Of a stretch of 64,000 bases of DNA, positions 35,183 to 44,822 are shown piece by piece (positions within the stretch are counted from its first letter, which is position 1; each line of letters starts with the position of its first letter). The stretch covers positions 1,240,001-1,304,000 of the forward strand of contig NZ_UGQM01000001.1 of assembly GCF_900454025.1 (NCBI RefSeq). The letters run 5' to 3'. The notes under the pieces were generated by a model. It searched no databases. It worked only from the letters and a program-made list of their open reading frames with translations, and had not been told where the DNA came from. This DNA comes from Mycolicibacterium gilvum (lineage in GTDB: Bacteria; Actinomycetota; Actinomycetes; Mycobacteriales; Mycobacteriaceae). The translations under genes were made by a program, and so were the position numbers.

Positions 35183-38100
35183 ATGCCGGTGTTCATCGAT
35201 CCGCGCCACCACGACGCGGTGATCTTCGAGGTCGACGATCCGGTGGCCGACGAAGTGGCGCTGTCCGCCTCGCAGGGGGATCTGGCGCGTCGGCTCACCG
35301 CAGCCGGAATCGGCGTCGGCTGTGCCGAGTCGGCGATGCTTCGGGAGACCGCACGACGTCTCGGGGTGCACCCGGGGCGCTGCGTCGTCGTCGCAGGGGG
35401 AGAAGCGGGGGTCAGGACCGCGCGCGCGGGTGGGTTCGCGCTGATCGTCGGCATCGACCGGGCGGAGCGCGCCGAGGATCTCCGGAGCTGTGGCGCCGAC
35501 GTGGTGGTGCCCGATCTCGTCGCGGTGACGGTCCGTGACGGTTACCGACGGATGTCGGAGCTCGCCGATGCGCTGCAGTCCTACGGCGAGATCGTGCCGC
35601 TGGCCGAGACACGTACCCCCGTCGTACTGCTGGACTTCGACGGGACACTGTCCGACATCGTGGGCGATCCCGACACGGCCGCCCTGGTGCCCGGGGCGCG
35701 GTCGGTCCTCGACGCGTTGGCGGCGCGCTGCCCCGTCGCCGTGGTCAGCGGACGTGCGCTGGCCGACATCCGGGATCGCATCGGCGTCCCCGGTATCTGG
35801 TACGCCGGCAGCCACGGCTTCGAACTCTGTTCGCCCGACGGCGGGATCCAGGAGAACGAGGCGGGCCTGGAAATAGTGCGCGTACTCGCCGGCGCGCTGG
35901 CCGAGGTGCGTGAGCGGGTCGGCGCAGTAGATGGTGTGCTGATCGAGGACAAGCGGTTCTCGATCGCGGTGCACTATCGCAACGTCGCCGCGGAATCCGT
36001 CGACGAGGTCGTCACCGCGGTCCGGAACATCGCACAGTGCAACGGATTACGGGCTGATGGTGGGCGCAGGGTGGTCGAGCTGAAACCGGACACCGGTTGG
36101 CACAAGGGCCGGGCGGTCGAATGGATCCTCGACCGCATCGACGGCGACGAGCTTCTGCTACCCGTGTACATCGGGGACGACCTCACCGACGAGGACGGCT
36201 TCGACGCCGTGCGGCTGCGCGGGATCGGAGTCGCGGTGCGCAGCGCCGAATCGGGAGATCGCCGATCGGCCGCCCGGTTCGCCCTCGACAGTCCGGCGGC
36301 CGTCTGCGCCTTCCTTGCCCGGTTGTCGGACCAGCTCGCCGTCGAGCAGGACCTCACCAACGATCCGTGGACGCTGACGTTCGGCGGTTATCTGCCCGAA
36401 GACGAAAGGCTGCGGGAGGCGCTGTGCACGCTGGGTAACGGCTATCTCGCGACCCGGGGCGCCGCTCCCGAGTGCGACGCGAGCCGCCTGCACTACCCGG
36501 CGACGTATGTGGCCGGCATCTACAACCGGCTCTTCGACGAGATCGCCGGGACGACCGTCGACAACGAGAGCCTGGTGAATCTGCCCAACTGGCTACCGGT
36601 GACCTTCCGCGTCGACGGCGGGGCGTGGTTCGACATCGATGCGGTGGAATTCACGTCCTACGTCACCACGCTGGACCTGCGCCGGGCTACGCTGACGCGC
36701 GAGTTCGTGATGCGGGATCAGGCCGGCCGCATCACCCGGATCCGGCAGCGCCGACTGGTGGCGATGCACCGGCCGCACGTGGCGGCGATGGCGACGACCG
36801 TGCGTGCCGAGAACTGGTCGGGGAGGCTGCAATTGCGGTCCGTGCTCGACGGGGGTGTCGAGAATCTGGGTGTCGAACGGTACCGGGCGCTGTCGTCCCG
36901 GCACCTGACCGTCGACGCCATGCGCGAACTGTCCCGTGATGCCGTGCTTCTGCAGACCCACACGGGGGAGTCGCAGATCCAGATCGCCGTCGCCGCACGC
37001 CACCGCGTGACCGGCGGGGAACCGGAGTCCGTGGACCAGAGGGTATTCCGGGACGACTGCCGGATCGGGCACGACATCGAGGTCGTTGTCACCGCGGGGC
37101 AGGCGGTCACGCTGGAGAAGGTGATCGCGGTGTACACCGGTCGGGACCACGGCATGTCCGGGCCCGTGACGGCTGCCGAGCGCGAGATCGCCGGCGCGGA
37201 CACCTTCGACCGGCTGGAGGACGGACATCGGCTGGCCTGGGCCCACCTGTGGGAGCGCTTCAACATCGACATGGGACACGACCCGAATCTGCTGCGTCTC
37301 GTCCGCCTACACCAGTTGCACCTGCTGCAGACCCTGTCGCCCCACACCGCGGACCTCGATGTCGGGGTGCCTGCGCGGGGACTGCACGGTGAGGCCTACC
37401 GCGGGCATGTCTTCTGGGACGAGCTGTTCGTCTTCCCCGTGCTGAACATGCGGTTGCCCAAGGTCACCCGGTCCCTGCTGCTGTACCGCTATCGGCGGCT
37501 CCCCGAGGCCCGGCGTGCCGCAGCCGAGGCAGAATACGCCGGGGCGATGTTCCCGTGGCAGTCCGGTAGCGACGGACGCGAGGAAAGTCAACGGCTGCAC
37601 CTGAATCCGCGTTCGGGCCGGTGGAATCCCGACGCCAGCGCCCGCGCCCATCACGTGGGTCTGGCCATCGCCTTCAACATCTGGCAGCACTACCAGGTCA
37701 CCGGGGACATCGGCTTTCTCATCGACTACGGCGCCGAGATGCTGGTGGAGATCACCAAGTTCTGGGTGAGTGCGGCGAACCTGGACCCGCACCGCGACCG
37801 ATATGTGATCCGCGGTGTCATCGGACCGGATGAGTTCCATTCCGGTTATCCGGGAAGGGAATACGACGGAGTCGACAACAACGCCTACACCAACCTGATG
37901 GCGGTGTGGGTGATCGTGCGGACACTGGAGGCCCTCGAGCGGTTGCCGTTGTCCTACCGGCTGGCGCTTCTGGAGACGGTCGGCGTCGGAGACGAGGACC
38001 TGGCGCACTGGGAGGACGTCAGCCGCCGGATGTTCGTGCCGTTCCACGACGGGGTCATCACGCAGTTCGAAGGGTATGACCGACTGCGCGAACTCGATTG

Positions 38101-38743
38101 GGAGGCCTACCGCAACCGCTACGACGATCTGCAGCGGCTGGACCGCATCCTCGAAGCCGAGGGCGACAGCGTCAACAACTATCGGGCGGGCAAGCAGGCC
38201 GACACGTTGATGCTGTTCTATCTGTTGTCGGCCGACGAACTCTACGAGTTGTTCGACCGCCTCGGGTACAACTTCGCACCGGAACAGATTCCGGCCACCA
38301 TCGACTACTACCAGAAGCGCACCTCACACGGATCGACCCTGAGCGCAGTGGTGCACTCCTGGGTGCTGGCCCGTGGTGACCGCCGTGAAGCCATGCACTA
38401 CTTCCGCCGGGTGCTGGCCTCCGACGTCGTCGACATCCAGCGCGGCACCACCGCCGAGGGGATCCACCTGGCGGCGATGGCCGGCAGCATCGACCTGCTG
38501 CAGCGGTGTTTCACCGGGTTGGAGCTGCGCCGGGACCGGATCGTGGTCGGGCCGATGTGGCCCGAACCGCTCGGCAGGCTGGCCTTCACGTTCCGCTACC
38601 GCGGGCACCGGCTCCGGCTGACCGTGTTGGGACGGTCCTCGACCCTGAGCGCCGAGCCCAGCGAAGCCTCACCGATCCTCGTCGAATGCCGTGGTCAGGC
38701 ACAGACTCTCGTCGCTGGTGGGACGGTCGAGTTCACCCGGTGA
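35183..38743 (+). CDS. Trehalose-phosphatase (OtsB) / GH65 glycoside hydrolase fusion (Rv2006-like)
   Basis: A 1186-residue fusion. Residues 1-120 look like a decayed HAD domain (VIFEVDDP where a DxD motif should be). Residues 145-380 are an OtsB-type phosphatase with all motifs: [11 protein letters not shown] (Asp151, Asp153), [10 protein letters not shown] and [11 protein letters not shown]. From about 390 to the end is a GH65 (disaccharide phosphorylase/hydrolase) barrel, with catalytic acid Glu884 in [13 protein letters not shown] and the phosphate-loop region [15 protein letters not shown]. It matches DosR-regulon Rv2006 in plan. The ATG at 35183 is six bases after GGAGGG, better than an ATG directly abutting it at 35177. 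Probably handles trehalose phosphate or an alpha-disaccharide store; substrate unproven. Confidence 0.9.
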   Translation: MPVFIDPRHHDAVIFEVDDPVADEVALSASQGDLARRLTAAGIGVGCAESAMLRETARRLGVHPGRCVVVAGGEAGVRTARAGGFALIVGIDRAERAEDLRSCGADVVVPDLVAVTVRDGYRRMSELADALQSYGEIVPLAETRTPVVLLDFDGTLSDIVGDPDTAALVPGARSVLDALAARCPVAVVSGRALADIRDRIGVPGIWYAGSHGFELCSPDGGIQENEAGLEIVRVLAGALAEVRERVGAVDGVLIEDKRFSIAVHYRNVAAESVDEVVTAVRNIAQCNGLRADGGRRVVELKPDTGWHKGRAVEWILDRIDGDELLLPVYIGDDLTDEDGFDAVRLRGIGVAVRSAESGDRRSAARFALDSPAAVCAFLARLSDQLAVEQDLTNDPWTLTFGGYLPEDERLREALCTLGNGYLATRGAAPECDASRLHYPATYVAGIYNRLFDEIAGTTVDNESLVNLPNWLPVTFRVDGGAWFDIDAVEFTSYVTTLDLRRATLTREFVMRDQAGRITRIRQRRLVAMHRPHVAAMATTVRAENWSGRLQLRSVLDGGVENLGVERYRALSSRHLTVDAMRELSRDAVLLQTHTGESQIQIAVAARHRVTGGEPESVDQRVFRDDCRIGHDIEVVVTAGQAVTLEKVIAVYTGRDHGMSGPVTAAEREIAGADTFDRLEDGHRLAWAHLWERFNIDMGHDPNLLRLVRLHQLHLLQTLSPHTADLDVGVPARGLHGEAYRGHVFWDELFVFPVLNMRLPKVTRSLLLYRYRRLPEARRAAAEAEYAGAMFPWQSGSDGREESQRLHLNPRSGRWNPDASARAHHVGLAIAFNIWQHYQVTGDIGFLIDYGAEMLVEITKFWVSAANLDPHRDRYVIRGVIGPDEFHSGYPGREYDGVDNNAYTNLMAVWVIVRTLEALERLPLSYRLALLETVGVGDEDLAHWEDVSRRMFVPFHDGVITQFEGYDRLRELDWEAYRNRYDDLQRLDRILEAEGDSVNNYRAGKQADTLMLFYLLSADELYELFDRLGYNFAPEQIPATIDYYQKRTSHGSTLSAVVHSWVLARGDRREAMHYFRRVLASDVVDIQRGTTAEGIHLAAMAGSIDLLQRCFTGLELRRDRIVVGPMWPEPLGRLAFTFRYRGHRLRLTVLGRSSTLSAEPSEASPILVECRGQAQTLVAGGTVEFTR

Positions 38744-38773
38744 CCGGAGTGGCCCTGGCGGCGGCCGAAGAAA

Positions 38774-38787
38774 GTGACTTTGTGCCA
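38774..38787. promoter_or_regulatory. Weak DosR-box-like sequence (GTGACTTTGTGCCA)
   Basis: About nine of 14 core positions match. It lies 37 bases before the preferred ATG of the next gene and inside the longer reading that would start at 38740, which supports the shorter start. Confidence 0.45.
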
Positions 38788-38823
38788 CAGATTTCGGCAC
38801 CGGGCCGCGAATACCGTGACTAC

Positions 38824-40869
38824 ATGACCACAGCGCGACGGGCCGCCAGCGACCAGCCGAGACGAGTGTTCCGCGACCGGCGCGAGGCAGGGCAGGCGCT
38901 CGCCGGTCTGCTCGGCGGATACCGCGGGCGAGAGAACGTCGTCGTCCTCGGGTTGGCCCGGGGCGGGATTCCGGTGGCCTGGGAGGTGGCTGCGGCACTG
39001 GGTGCGCCCCTGGATGCGTTCATCGTGCGCAAGCTCGGAGCGCCCGGTCACGACGAGTTCGCGATGGGCGCACTGGCGAGCGGTGGGCGGGTCGTCGTCA
39101 ACGACGACGTGGTGCGCGCGTTGCGGGTCTCGCCTCAGCAGCTGCGGGACGTCGCTGAGCGTGAGGGTCGCGAACTGCTGCGCCGGGAGGCGGCCTATCG
39201 CGCCGGGCGTCCACCATTGGAGTTGGCCGGAAAGACGGTGATTGTGGTGGACGACGGGCTGGCCACCGGGTCGAGCATGTTCGCCGCCGTCCAGGCGCTG
39301 CAGGAGATGGATCCCGCCGAGGTCGTCATCGCGGTGCCCGCCGCTCCGGAATCGACGTGTCGAGAGTTCGCCGCCATCGTCGACGACGAGGTGTGCGCGT
39401 CGATGCCGACGCCGTTTCTTGCCGTGGGGGAGTCGTTCTGGGACTTCCGCCAGGTCACCGACGACGAGGTGCGCGAACTGCTCGAGACGCCGACGGTCGG
39501 TTTCGCCACGGCGCGGATCCGGTTGGCCGAGACCCCGGCCGAGGTCATCGACCGGTGCGCCGTCGACGCTCCTGCGGGAATCCCGCCTCTTGAGGCCCTC
39601 GACGAGCTCATCGGAGACGCGCGCATCGTACTGATCGGCGAGAGCTCCCACGGCACAGAGGAGTTCTACGCCGCGCGCGCGGAGATCACGAAGTGGTTGA
39701 TCGAGGAGAAGGGTTTCTGCGGGGTTGCTGCCGAAGCCGACTGGCCCGACGCCTACCGGGTGAACCGCTATGTACGTGGCCAGGCCGGAGACGGCTCGGC
39801 CGAGGAGGCGCTGCGCGGATTCGAACGTTTCCCTGCCTGGATGTGGCGCAACACCGTGGTTCGAGATTTCGTCGCGTGGTTGCGGGCCCGCAACGCCGAC
39901 CGCCGCGCGCAGGGCAGGCGCGAGGCGGGGTTCTACGGACTGGACCTCTACAGCCTGCACCGCTCGATGCAGGAGGTCATCGACTTCCTGGACCGCGTGG
40001 ATCCGGATGCGGCACAGCGTGCGCGCGAGCGATATTCGTGCTTCGACCACTCCTCGGGCGACGACGGTCAGGCCTACGGCTTCGCGGCCGCGTTCGGGGC
40101 CGGCCTATCCTGCGAGCACCAGGCCGTGGAACAGCTCGTCGAAATGCACCGCAGCGCAGTGGAGTACGCACGTCGTGACGGACTGCTCGCCGAGGACGAA
40201 CTGTTCTATGCCCAGCAGAACGCGCAGACGGTCCGAGATGCGGAGGTGTACTACCGGTCGATGTTCGGTGGCAGGGTCACCTCGTGGAATCTGCGCGACC
40301 GCCACATGGCCGAGACGCTGGAGGCGCTGCTGCGACATCTGGACCGGCAGGGCGGCAGCGAGCCGGCACGGATCGTGGTGTGGGCGCACAACTCCCACGT
40401 CGGGGATGCCCGGGCCACCGAAGTCGGAGCCGACGGTCAACTCACACTCGGACAGCTCGCGCGTGAGAAGTTCGGCGACCATGTCCGGCTGATCGGCTAC
40501 ACCACCTACACGGGGACTGTGACGGCGGCGAGCGAGTGGGGCGGGCTCGCCGAGCGCAAAGCGGTCCGGCCGGCGCTCAACGGCAGCGTGGAGGAGCTCT
40601 TCCACGAGGTCGATCGGCCCGCGTTCCTGGTGTCACCCCTGATCAGCCACGCGGCCGCCGAGCCGCTGGACGCCGTCCGCCTCGGGCGCGCGATCGGGGT
40701 CATCTACCTGCCCGCGACGGAACGGCAGAGCCACTACTACCACGTGCGGCCCTCCGAACAGTTCGACGGAATCATCCACATCGACAGGACGACCGCGCTC
40801 GAGCCGCTGGAGGTCACCAGCACCTGGGCGGCCGGAGAGACACCCGAGACCTACCCCACCGGCCTATGA
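38824..40869 (+). CDS. Phosphoribosyltransferase / erythromycin-esterase-like fusion (Rv2030c-like)
   Basis: A 681-residue fusion, the length remembered for DosR-regulon Rv2030c. The N-terminal third is a type I phosphoribosyltransferase with the PRPP loop [17 protein letters not shown] near residue 141. From about residue 260 comes an erythromycin-esterase domain with [16 protein letters not shown] near 273, the histidine/glutamate set of EreA-type enzymes, and [14 protein letters not shown] later. The frame could start at a GTG at 38740 overlapping the previous stop, but the ATG at 38824 gives the family length and follows a DosR-like box. The reaction is unknown for this family. The stop overlaps pfkB as ATGA. 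Confidence 0.9.
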   Translation: MTTARRAASDQPRRVFRDRREAGQALAGLLGGYRGRENVVVLGLARGGIPVAWEVAAALGAPLDAFIVRKLGAPGHDEFAMGALASGGRVVVNDDVVRALRVSPQQLRDVAEREGRELLRREAAYRAGRPPLELAGKTVIVVDDGLATGSSMFAAVQALQEMDPAEVVIAVPAAPESTCREFAAIVDDEVCASMPTPFLAVGESFWDFRQVTDDEVRELLETPTVGFATARIRLAETPAEVIDRCAVDAPAGIPPLEALDELIGDARIVLIGESSHGTEEFYAARAEITKWLIEEKGFCGVAAEADWPDAYRVNRYVRGQAGDGSAEEALRGFERFPAWMWRNTVVRDFVAWLRARNADRRAQGRREAGFYGLDLYSLHRSMQEVIDFLDRVDPDAAQRARERYSCFDHSSGDDGQAYGFAAAFGAGLSCEHQAVEQLVEMHRSAVEYARRDGLLAEDELFYAQQNAQTVRDAEVYYRSMFGGRVTSWNLRDRHMAETLEALLRHLDRQGGSEPARIVVWAHNSHVGDARATEVGADGQLTLGQLAREKFGDHVRLIGYTTYTGTVTAASEWGGLAERKAVRPALNGSVEELFHEVDRPAFLVSPLISHAAAEPLDAVRLGRAIGVIYLPATERQSHYYHVRPSEQFDGIIHIDRTTALEPLEVTSTWAAGETPETYPTGL

Positions 40870-41813
40870 GCGGCACGGCTGCGATCGTGACGTTGACGAT
40901 GAACACCGCGCTCGACGTCACCGCCGATGCGGACAATGTCGTTCCGACGGAGAAGATCCGTTGTCGCGCAGAGCGATACGATGCCGGCGGCGGTGGGGTC
41001 AACGTGGCCCGCTTCGCCCACGCACTGGGCGCCCCGGTGTCGGCGGTGTTCACCGCCGGTGGATCCACCGGCGCCCGCGTGATCGACCTCGTGCATGCCA
41101 CCGGGGTCTGCGAGATTCCGGTCCTCATCGAGGGTGGCACCCGGGAGAGCTTCACCGTCAACGATCGGGCCAGTGGTCGGCAGTATCGCTTCGTACTCCC
41201 CGGTCCCGTGCTCAGTCTCGGTGAACAGGCGCGGTGCCTGGAGGCGCTTCGACGCGCTGCGGGCACAGCCGGGATCGTCGTCGCGAGCGGAAGCCTTCCG
41301 CCGGGGGTGCCGCCCGACTTCTATCAGCGTGTCGCCGACATCTGCAGTGACGTCGGCGCAATGCTGGTTCTGGACACGTCCGGAGGCGGATTGCGCCACG
41401 TCACCTCCGGGGTGCACCTGCTCAAGCCGAGCATCCGGGAGCTTCGCGAATGCCTGGATCGGCCGCTGCACACGGAACCCGAACAAATCGCCGCCGCACG
41501 CGAACTCATCGACCGAGGTGCGGCCAAAGTTGTGGTGGTGTCTCTGGGCGCAGACGGGGCACTGCTGGTCACACCCGATGACAGCGAACGCCTTTCAGCC
41601 GTCCCGATGACCTCGGTCAGTTGTGTGGGCGCGGGCGATGCGCTGGTCGCCGGAGTCGCCGTCGGGCTTGCGCGCCGCTGGCCCCTCGGGCGGGCGGTGC
41701 GGTTCGGAATCGCCGCCGCCTCAGCGAAGCTGCAGACGCCGGGCACCGCGGCGTTCCACCGCGACGACGTCGAGCGCTATTTCGTCACGCAGGCGGCACA
41801 TTCGGAGGCCTGA
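40866..41813 (+). CDS. pfkB: PfkB-family sugar kinase (phosphofructokinase-like, Rv2029c-like)
   Basis: Ribokinase-fold kinase of 315 residues, probably phosphorylating fructose 6-phosphate or fructose 1-phosphate. The N-terminus reads [12 protein letters not shown] as in phosphofructokinase B/FruK, then [18 protein letters not shown] (sugar binding) and [16 protein letters not shown]; the ATP/catalytic motif is [17 protein letters not shown] near residue 255 with its aspartate. In M. tuberculosis pfkB (Rv2029c) lies next to Rv2030c and hspX; here the fusion partner is conserved but hspX is absent. It starts in the ATGA of the preceding stop. Confidence 0.93.
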   Translation: MSGTAAIVTLTMNTALDVTADADNVVPTEKIRCRAERYDAGGGGVNVARFAHALGAPVSAVFTAGGSTGARVIDLVHATGVCEIPVLIEGGTRESFTVNDRASGRQYRFVLPGPVLSLGEQARCLEALRRAAGTAGIVVASGSLPPGVPPDFYQRVADICSDVGAMLVLDTSGGGLRHVTSGVHLLKPSIRELRECLDRPLHTEPEQIAAARELIDRGAAKVVVVSLGADGALLVTPDDSERLSAVPMTSVSCVGAGDALVAGVAVGLARRWPLGRAVRFGIAAASAKLQTPGTAAFHRDDVERYFVTQAAHSEA

Positions 41814-41847
41814 CCCAGAGCGCGACGGTGGTCCAGATGCGGGCGGC

Positions 41848-42288
41848 TCAGTCACCGTCCTCGACGATGTCCTCGACGATGTGGACCGCGGCTTCCTCGG
41901 CAGAGGCCGCGCCACCGCTGATGCCGACGTCGTCGGCGATCAACTCGGCGTCGATGTCGGGGCCGAACCCCTGATCCGGCGCCACCAGACGCCCCGCCCG
42001 GCGGCCACCCACCTCGCGGTGCTCCGGGAACTCGGCCTCCCGCTCCGCGTCGTCCGAGCGTTGCAGCTCGGCATCGTCGAACAGAGAGTTCAAACGGGCT
42101 GCGGGGTCCTCTTCGTCGGCGAAATGCCCGCGTTCGTAGGCTCTTTCAGGAGGGGAGTAGCCCTCGTCCAGGACATCGTCGACACCTCGGTCCACGAGGG
42201 TGTCCTCGGGTTGGAGCTGGTTGTCGTCGTCGACGCTGTACTCGCCCTCTGCCGCAGCGAAATCCGATGTGCTCATCCCGTCGTCCAT
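41848..42288 (-). CDS. DUF5709 acidic protein
   Basis: A 146-residue, strongly acidic and probably disordered protein. It carries the DUF5709 core: YSVDDDNQLQPEDTLVDRGV then DDVLDEGYSPPERAYE, and ends in an acidic helix (EEAAVHIVEDIVEDGD). No function is known for the family, which is widespread in actinobacteria. The start at 42288 (MDDGMST) is chosen; an in-frame ATG at 42276 is equally possible. It is convergent with pfkB and divergent from the next Usp across a palindrome at 42392. Confidence 0.85.
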   Translation of the reverse strand: MDDGMSTSDFAAAEGEYSVDDDNQLQPEDTLVDRGVDDVLDEGYSPPERAYERGHFADEEDPAARLNSLFDDAELQRSDDAEREAEFPEHREVGGRRAGRLVAPDQGFGPDIDAELIADDVGISGGAASAEEAAVHIVEDIVEDGD

Positions 42289-42391
42289 GCGGCCGGTTCC
42301 CCTCAGTGCGCTGTGTATCGGGCGTTTCCCGCTCACCTGGAGTCTGACCGCACGCCACCGGCGGTTCCAGAGGTCTTTTGGCATCAGATTC

Positions 42392-42405
42392 GAGTCCAAG
42401 GACTC
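42392..42405. promoter_or_regulatory. Perfect-arm palindrome, possible DosR box (GAGTCCAAGGACTC)
   Basis: The six-base arms GAGTCC and GGACTC are exact inverted repeats across AA. Only eight of 14 DosR core positions match, but spacing and symmetry fit, and it lies 60 bases before a Usp gene. Confidence 0.5.
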
Positions 42406-42464
42406 CTCTTCTCGGTCCGCGACCGCCATACCGTCGGTGGATAACCCCTGTGAAAGGAGCCGGC

Positions 42465-43292
42465 ATGACCGACGAAGCGGCACCCTACGGCATCGTCGTG
42501 GGGGCGGACGGCTCACCGTCATCCCTGTCAGCTGTGCGCTGGGCGGCCACCGAAGCAGGCCTCCGGCACCTTCGGCTCACCGTCGCCCACGTGCACGAGG
42601 GGTCGGGAGCGGATGAGGCGGACAGTGTGCTGGACGAGGCGACGGCAGAGGCACGGAACGCTGCGGGCGTCGACGGACCGGATGTCGAGGGCCGCCGGCT
42701 GACGGGTCAGCCGGCGGCCGAGCTCGTCGAGCTGTCCGGGGACGCGCAGCTGGTGGTGGTCGGCAGCCGCGGCCGGACGGGGCGATCCCCGGGTTCGGTC
42801 GGGCTGGGTCTTCTGCATCACGCCCGGTGCCCGGTGGTGGTCGTCCACGACGACCTCGCGCCGAGGAACCGGCCGGGGCGCAGGCCGGTCCTCGTCGGCA
42901 TCGACGGTTCGAAGACTTCGCTGCACGCAGCGGCGATCGCGTTCGAGGAGGCATCACGACGGTCGGTCGATCTGCTGGCGTTGCACGTGTGCAAGGACGC
43001 GGACACCGGGGGCCCACACGACCATCGGATGACGATCCTGGAGGAAGAGGCCGCCGACTTCCTGCGCGAGACACTGGCCGATCTGCAGCAGCGGTTCCCG
43101 GAAGTGGTCGTGCGGCCGCTGATCCGTTTCGCGAATCCGACTCGGCAGCTGCTGGTTCAGGCGGAGCGCTCACAGCTCGTCGTCGTCGGTAGCCACGGCC
43201 GGGGCGCTATCGCCGGCAGGCTGCTCGGATCGGTGAGCGCGGCGGTCGCAGAAGGTTGCCGCATCCCGGTGATCGTCGCGCGGCGGACATAG
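42465..43292 (+). CDS. Tandem-domain universal stress protein
   Basis: A 275-residue Usp, IVVGADGSPSSLSAVRWAAT at its start. The second-domain nucleotide loop is intact (VGSHGRGAIAGRLLGSVS); the first (VGSRGRTGRSPGSVGLG) has glycine-leucine where Gly-Ser/Thr is expected. The first domain is shortened, lacking the long insertion of Rv2623-type members. AAAGGAG precedes the ATG at five bases. Preceded by a palindrome at 42392 and followed by the small-protein/AMP-ligase unit. Confidence 0.93.
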   Translation: MTDEAAPYGIVVGADGSPSSLSAVRWAATEAGLRHLRLTVAHVHEGSGADEADSVLDEATAEARNAAGVDGPDVEGRRLTGQPAAELVELSGDAQLVVVGSRGRTGRSPGSVGLGLLHHARCPVVVVHDDLAPRNRPGRRPVLVGIDGSKTSLHAAAIAFEEASRRSVDLLALHVCKDADTGGPHDHRMTILEEEAADFLRETLADLQQRFPEVVVRPLIRFANPTRQLLVQAERSQLVVVGSHGRGAIAGRLLGSVSAAVAEGCRIPVIVARRT

Positions 43293-43341
43293 GCGCCTGC
43301 ATGCCTCTCCGCCACCGGCATCGGCACGTCTGCGCGCGATG

Positions 43342-43355
43342 GTGACTTTCGTCTC
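43342..43355. promoter_or_regulatory. DosR-box-like sequence (GTGACTTTCGTCTC)
   Basis: Eleven of 14 core positions match. It lies 62 bases before the start of the 90-residue protein and would drive it and the coupled AMP-ligase remnant. Confidence 0.6.
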
Positions 43356-43416
43356 TATCGCCGACGGCGGCCTGTGGAACACGATGAGGTCGATCCACTT
43401 CCGGAGGAGAGCGACC

Positions 43417-43689
43417 ATGCCCGCGACGTCAACCGATCACCTCGCCCTGACCCGGCGGCAACTCGATGACATCGCATGGCAGTTTCTGCGCTCGGAGTTC
43501 ACCGGCGACATCTATGCGCAGTGGTCCCTGGACCGCAGCCTCGACGTCTTCCTCCTCCATCGCGGATTCCGCAAGCTGCACGACAACGGGTCCGCGTACA
43601 GCGCGCTGATGGAACGGGTGATGGCCAATCTCGGCACCGCTGCGCGTCTCGGGCTGCTGCGGCGGCCCAGCGTCGAGGCGAAGCCATGA
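43417..43689 (+). CDS. Small protein of unknown function (90 aa)
   Basis: Not recognised. The 90-residue protein is mostly helical with aromatic residues in the middle (DDIAWQFLRSEFTGDIYAQW) and a basic C-terminus (GLLRRPSVEAKP). GGAGGAG lies upstream of the ATG at good spacing; an earlier ATG at 43339 would overlap the DosR-like box and is rejected. The stop overlaps the ATG of the AMP-ligase frame as ATGA, so the product was made together with that enzyme and may have served it. Confidence 0.75.
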   Translation: MPATSTDHLALTRRQLDDIAWQFLRSEFTGDIYAQWSLDRSLDVFLLHRGFRKLHDNGSAYSALMERVMANLGTAARLGLLRRPSVEAKP

Positions 43690-44730
43690 CCGTCATCCAC
43701 AAGTCGCCCGAGGACTGGCGGGTCACCCCGAATCTCGTTGACTACGAAAACACCTGCACCACTTTTCGCTGGGACGCGGCACCCGACGTGTGTGCGGGTA
43801 TGGGTGACGGACTGTGCAACATCGCTTACGCGGCAGTGGACCGTCACGCCGGGGGGGTCGGCGGGCGGACGCACCGCGCTGCGCTTCGTGTCGGAGTCCG
43901 CACTGACCGGCGAGACCAGTGTCCGTGATCTCGAATATTCTGAGTTAGCTTCTCTATCAAGCAGATTCACCGCCGTGCTGCGAGCGCTCGGCGTGGGCAA
44001 GGGCGACCGGGTCTTCACGCTCCTGGGTCGCTGCCCGGAGCTCTACGTGACGATTCTCGGAGCGCTGCGCAACGGCAGCGTGGTGTCGCCGTTGTTCTCC
44101 GCGTTCGGTCCAGAACCCGTCGCGACACGACTCAGACTCGGTGATGCACATGTGCTGGTCACGACCAGGGCGATGTATCGGAAAAAGGTTGCCGACAGCC
44201 GAAGTGCGTTGACCTCGCTCAAGCACGTCCTCCTCATCGACGAGGACATCGACGACGACATCGGTGAGGAGGAGGGGGCCACGGCGACGGGTTTCTGGCG
44301 GTGGATGGAGGCGACCCCCGACGGCGCCCCGATCGAGCCGACCACCGCCGACGACCCTGCGCTGTTGCTGCTCCGCGACCAGGTGGATCTCGATTCCATG
44401 GACTGGTTGAACTTCCTTGTCGGGATCCACAAGAGGCTTCATGTCGATATTCCCGAAGCCGACTATCGGAAGCTGCGCACGCTGGCCGACGTCGTCGGAT
44501 ACGTCGCGCACCTGCCCGCTCCCGACGCCGATCTGACCGCGGAACTCGAAGCCGTCGCGGCGGACGCCCATGATGCGGCGCACATGTGCCTGGCGGTGCT
44601 CGAACAATCCCTCAACAGCTACGACGCCGAATTCACCACCCGCGTCGACCAGGCGGACCGGCATCTGAAAGAGGCTGTGGCCGTCGTCAATCGCCAGCTG
44701 GCGCAGGAGTCCCGGTCGTCGCGTGGCTGA
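43686..44730 (+). pseudogene. Frameshifted AMP-ligase (acetyl-CoA synthetase-like) N-terminus fused to an acyl carrier domain
   Basis: The ATG at 43686 opens an acetyl-CoA synthetase-like frame (IHKSPEDWRVTPNLVDYENT) that leaves register at a run of seven G at 43851-43857; removing one G restores it to GGRTALRFVSESALTGETSV and on through DRVFTLLGRCPELYVTILGA. The ligase stops near 44365, before the AMP-binding TSGTTGKPK loop. The frame then continues, in register, into an acyl-carrier-like domain (VDLDSMDWLNFLVGIHKRL; Ser at 44395-44397 as phosphopantetheine site) and a helical tail. An internal deletion must have fused two genes. Adenylation is impossible; only the carrier part could still act, and it lacks its first helix. 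Product probably dead. Confidence 0.82.
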
Positions 44731-44750
44731 CCGGCGGTCCTTCGGTGGGT

Positions 44751-44764
44751 GTGGACTTTGTCCC
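44751..44764. promoter_or_regulatory. Imperfect DosR-box-like sequence (GTGGACTTTGTCCC)
   Basis: Symmetric GGAC/GTCC arms with one base less than the consensus spacing. It lies nine bases from the better box at 44773. Confidence 0.4.
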
Positions 44765-44772
44765 TTGCACTG

Positions 44773-44786
44773 GTGACCAAGGACCC
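44773..44786. promoter_or_regulatory. DosR-box-like sequence (GTGACCAAGGACCC)
   Basis: Read on the minus strand, GGGTCCTTGGTCAC matches ten of 14 core positions. It lies 37 bases before the GTG of the hydrolase, and with the imperfect box at 44751 makes a paired arrangement. Confidence 0.6.
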
Positions 44787-44822
44787 CTGCTCGGCGTGCG
44801 ACTCCGGCGTTAGCGTGGGGAT

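Noticed and set aside
35009..35974. Upstream extension of the ppsA frame by about 320 codons
   Set aside because: It crosses the divergent promoter with DosR-like boxes and runs antisense to the OtsB domain; no recognisable domain.
43851..43857. G7 tract as a phase-variation switch
   Set aside because: The downstream ligase is truncated in any frame, so switching could not restore an enzyme; decay or base-call error is simpler.
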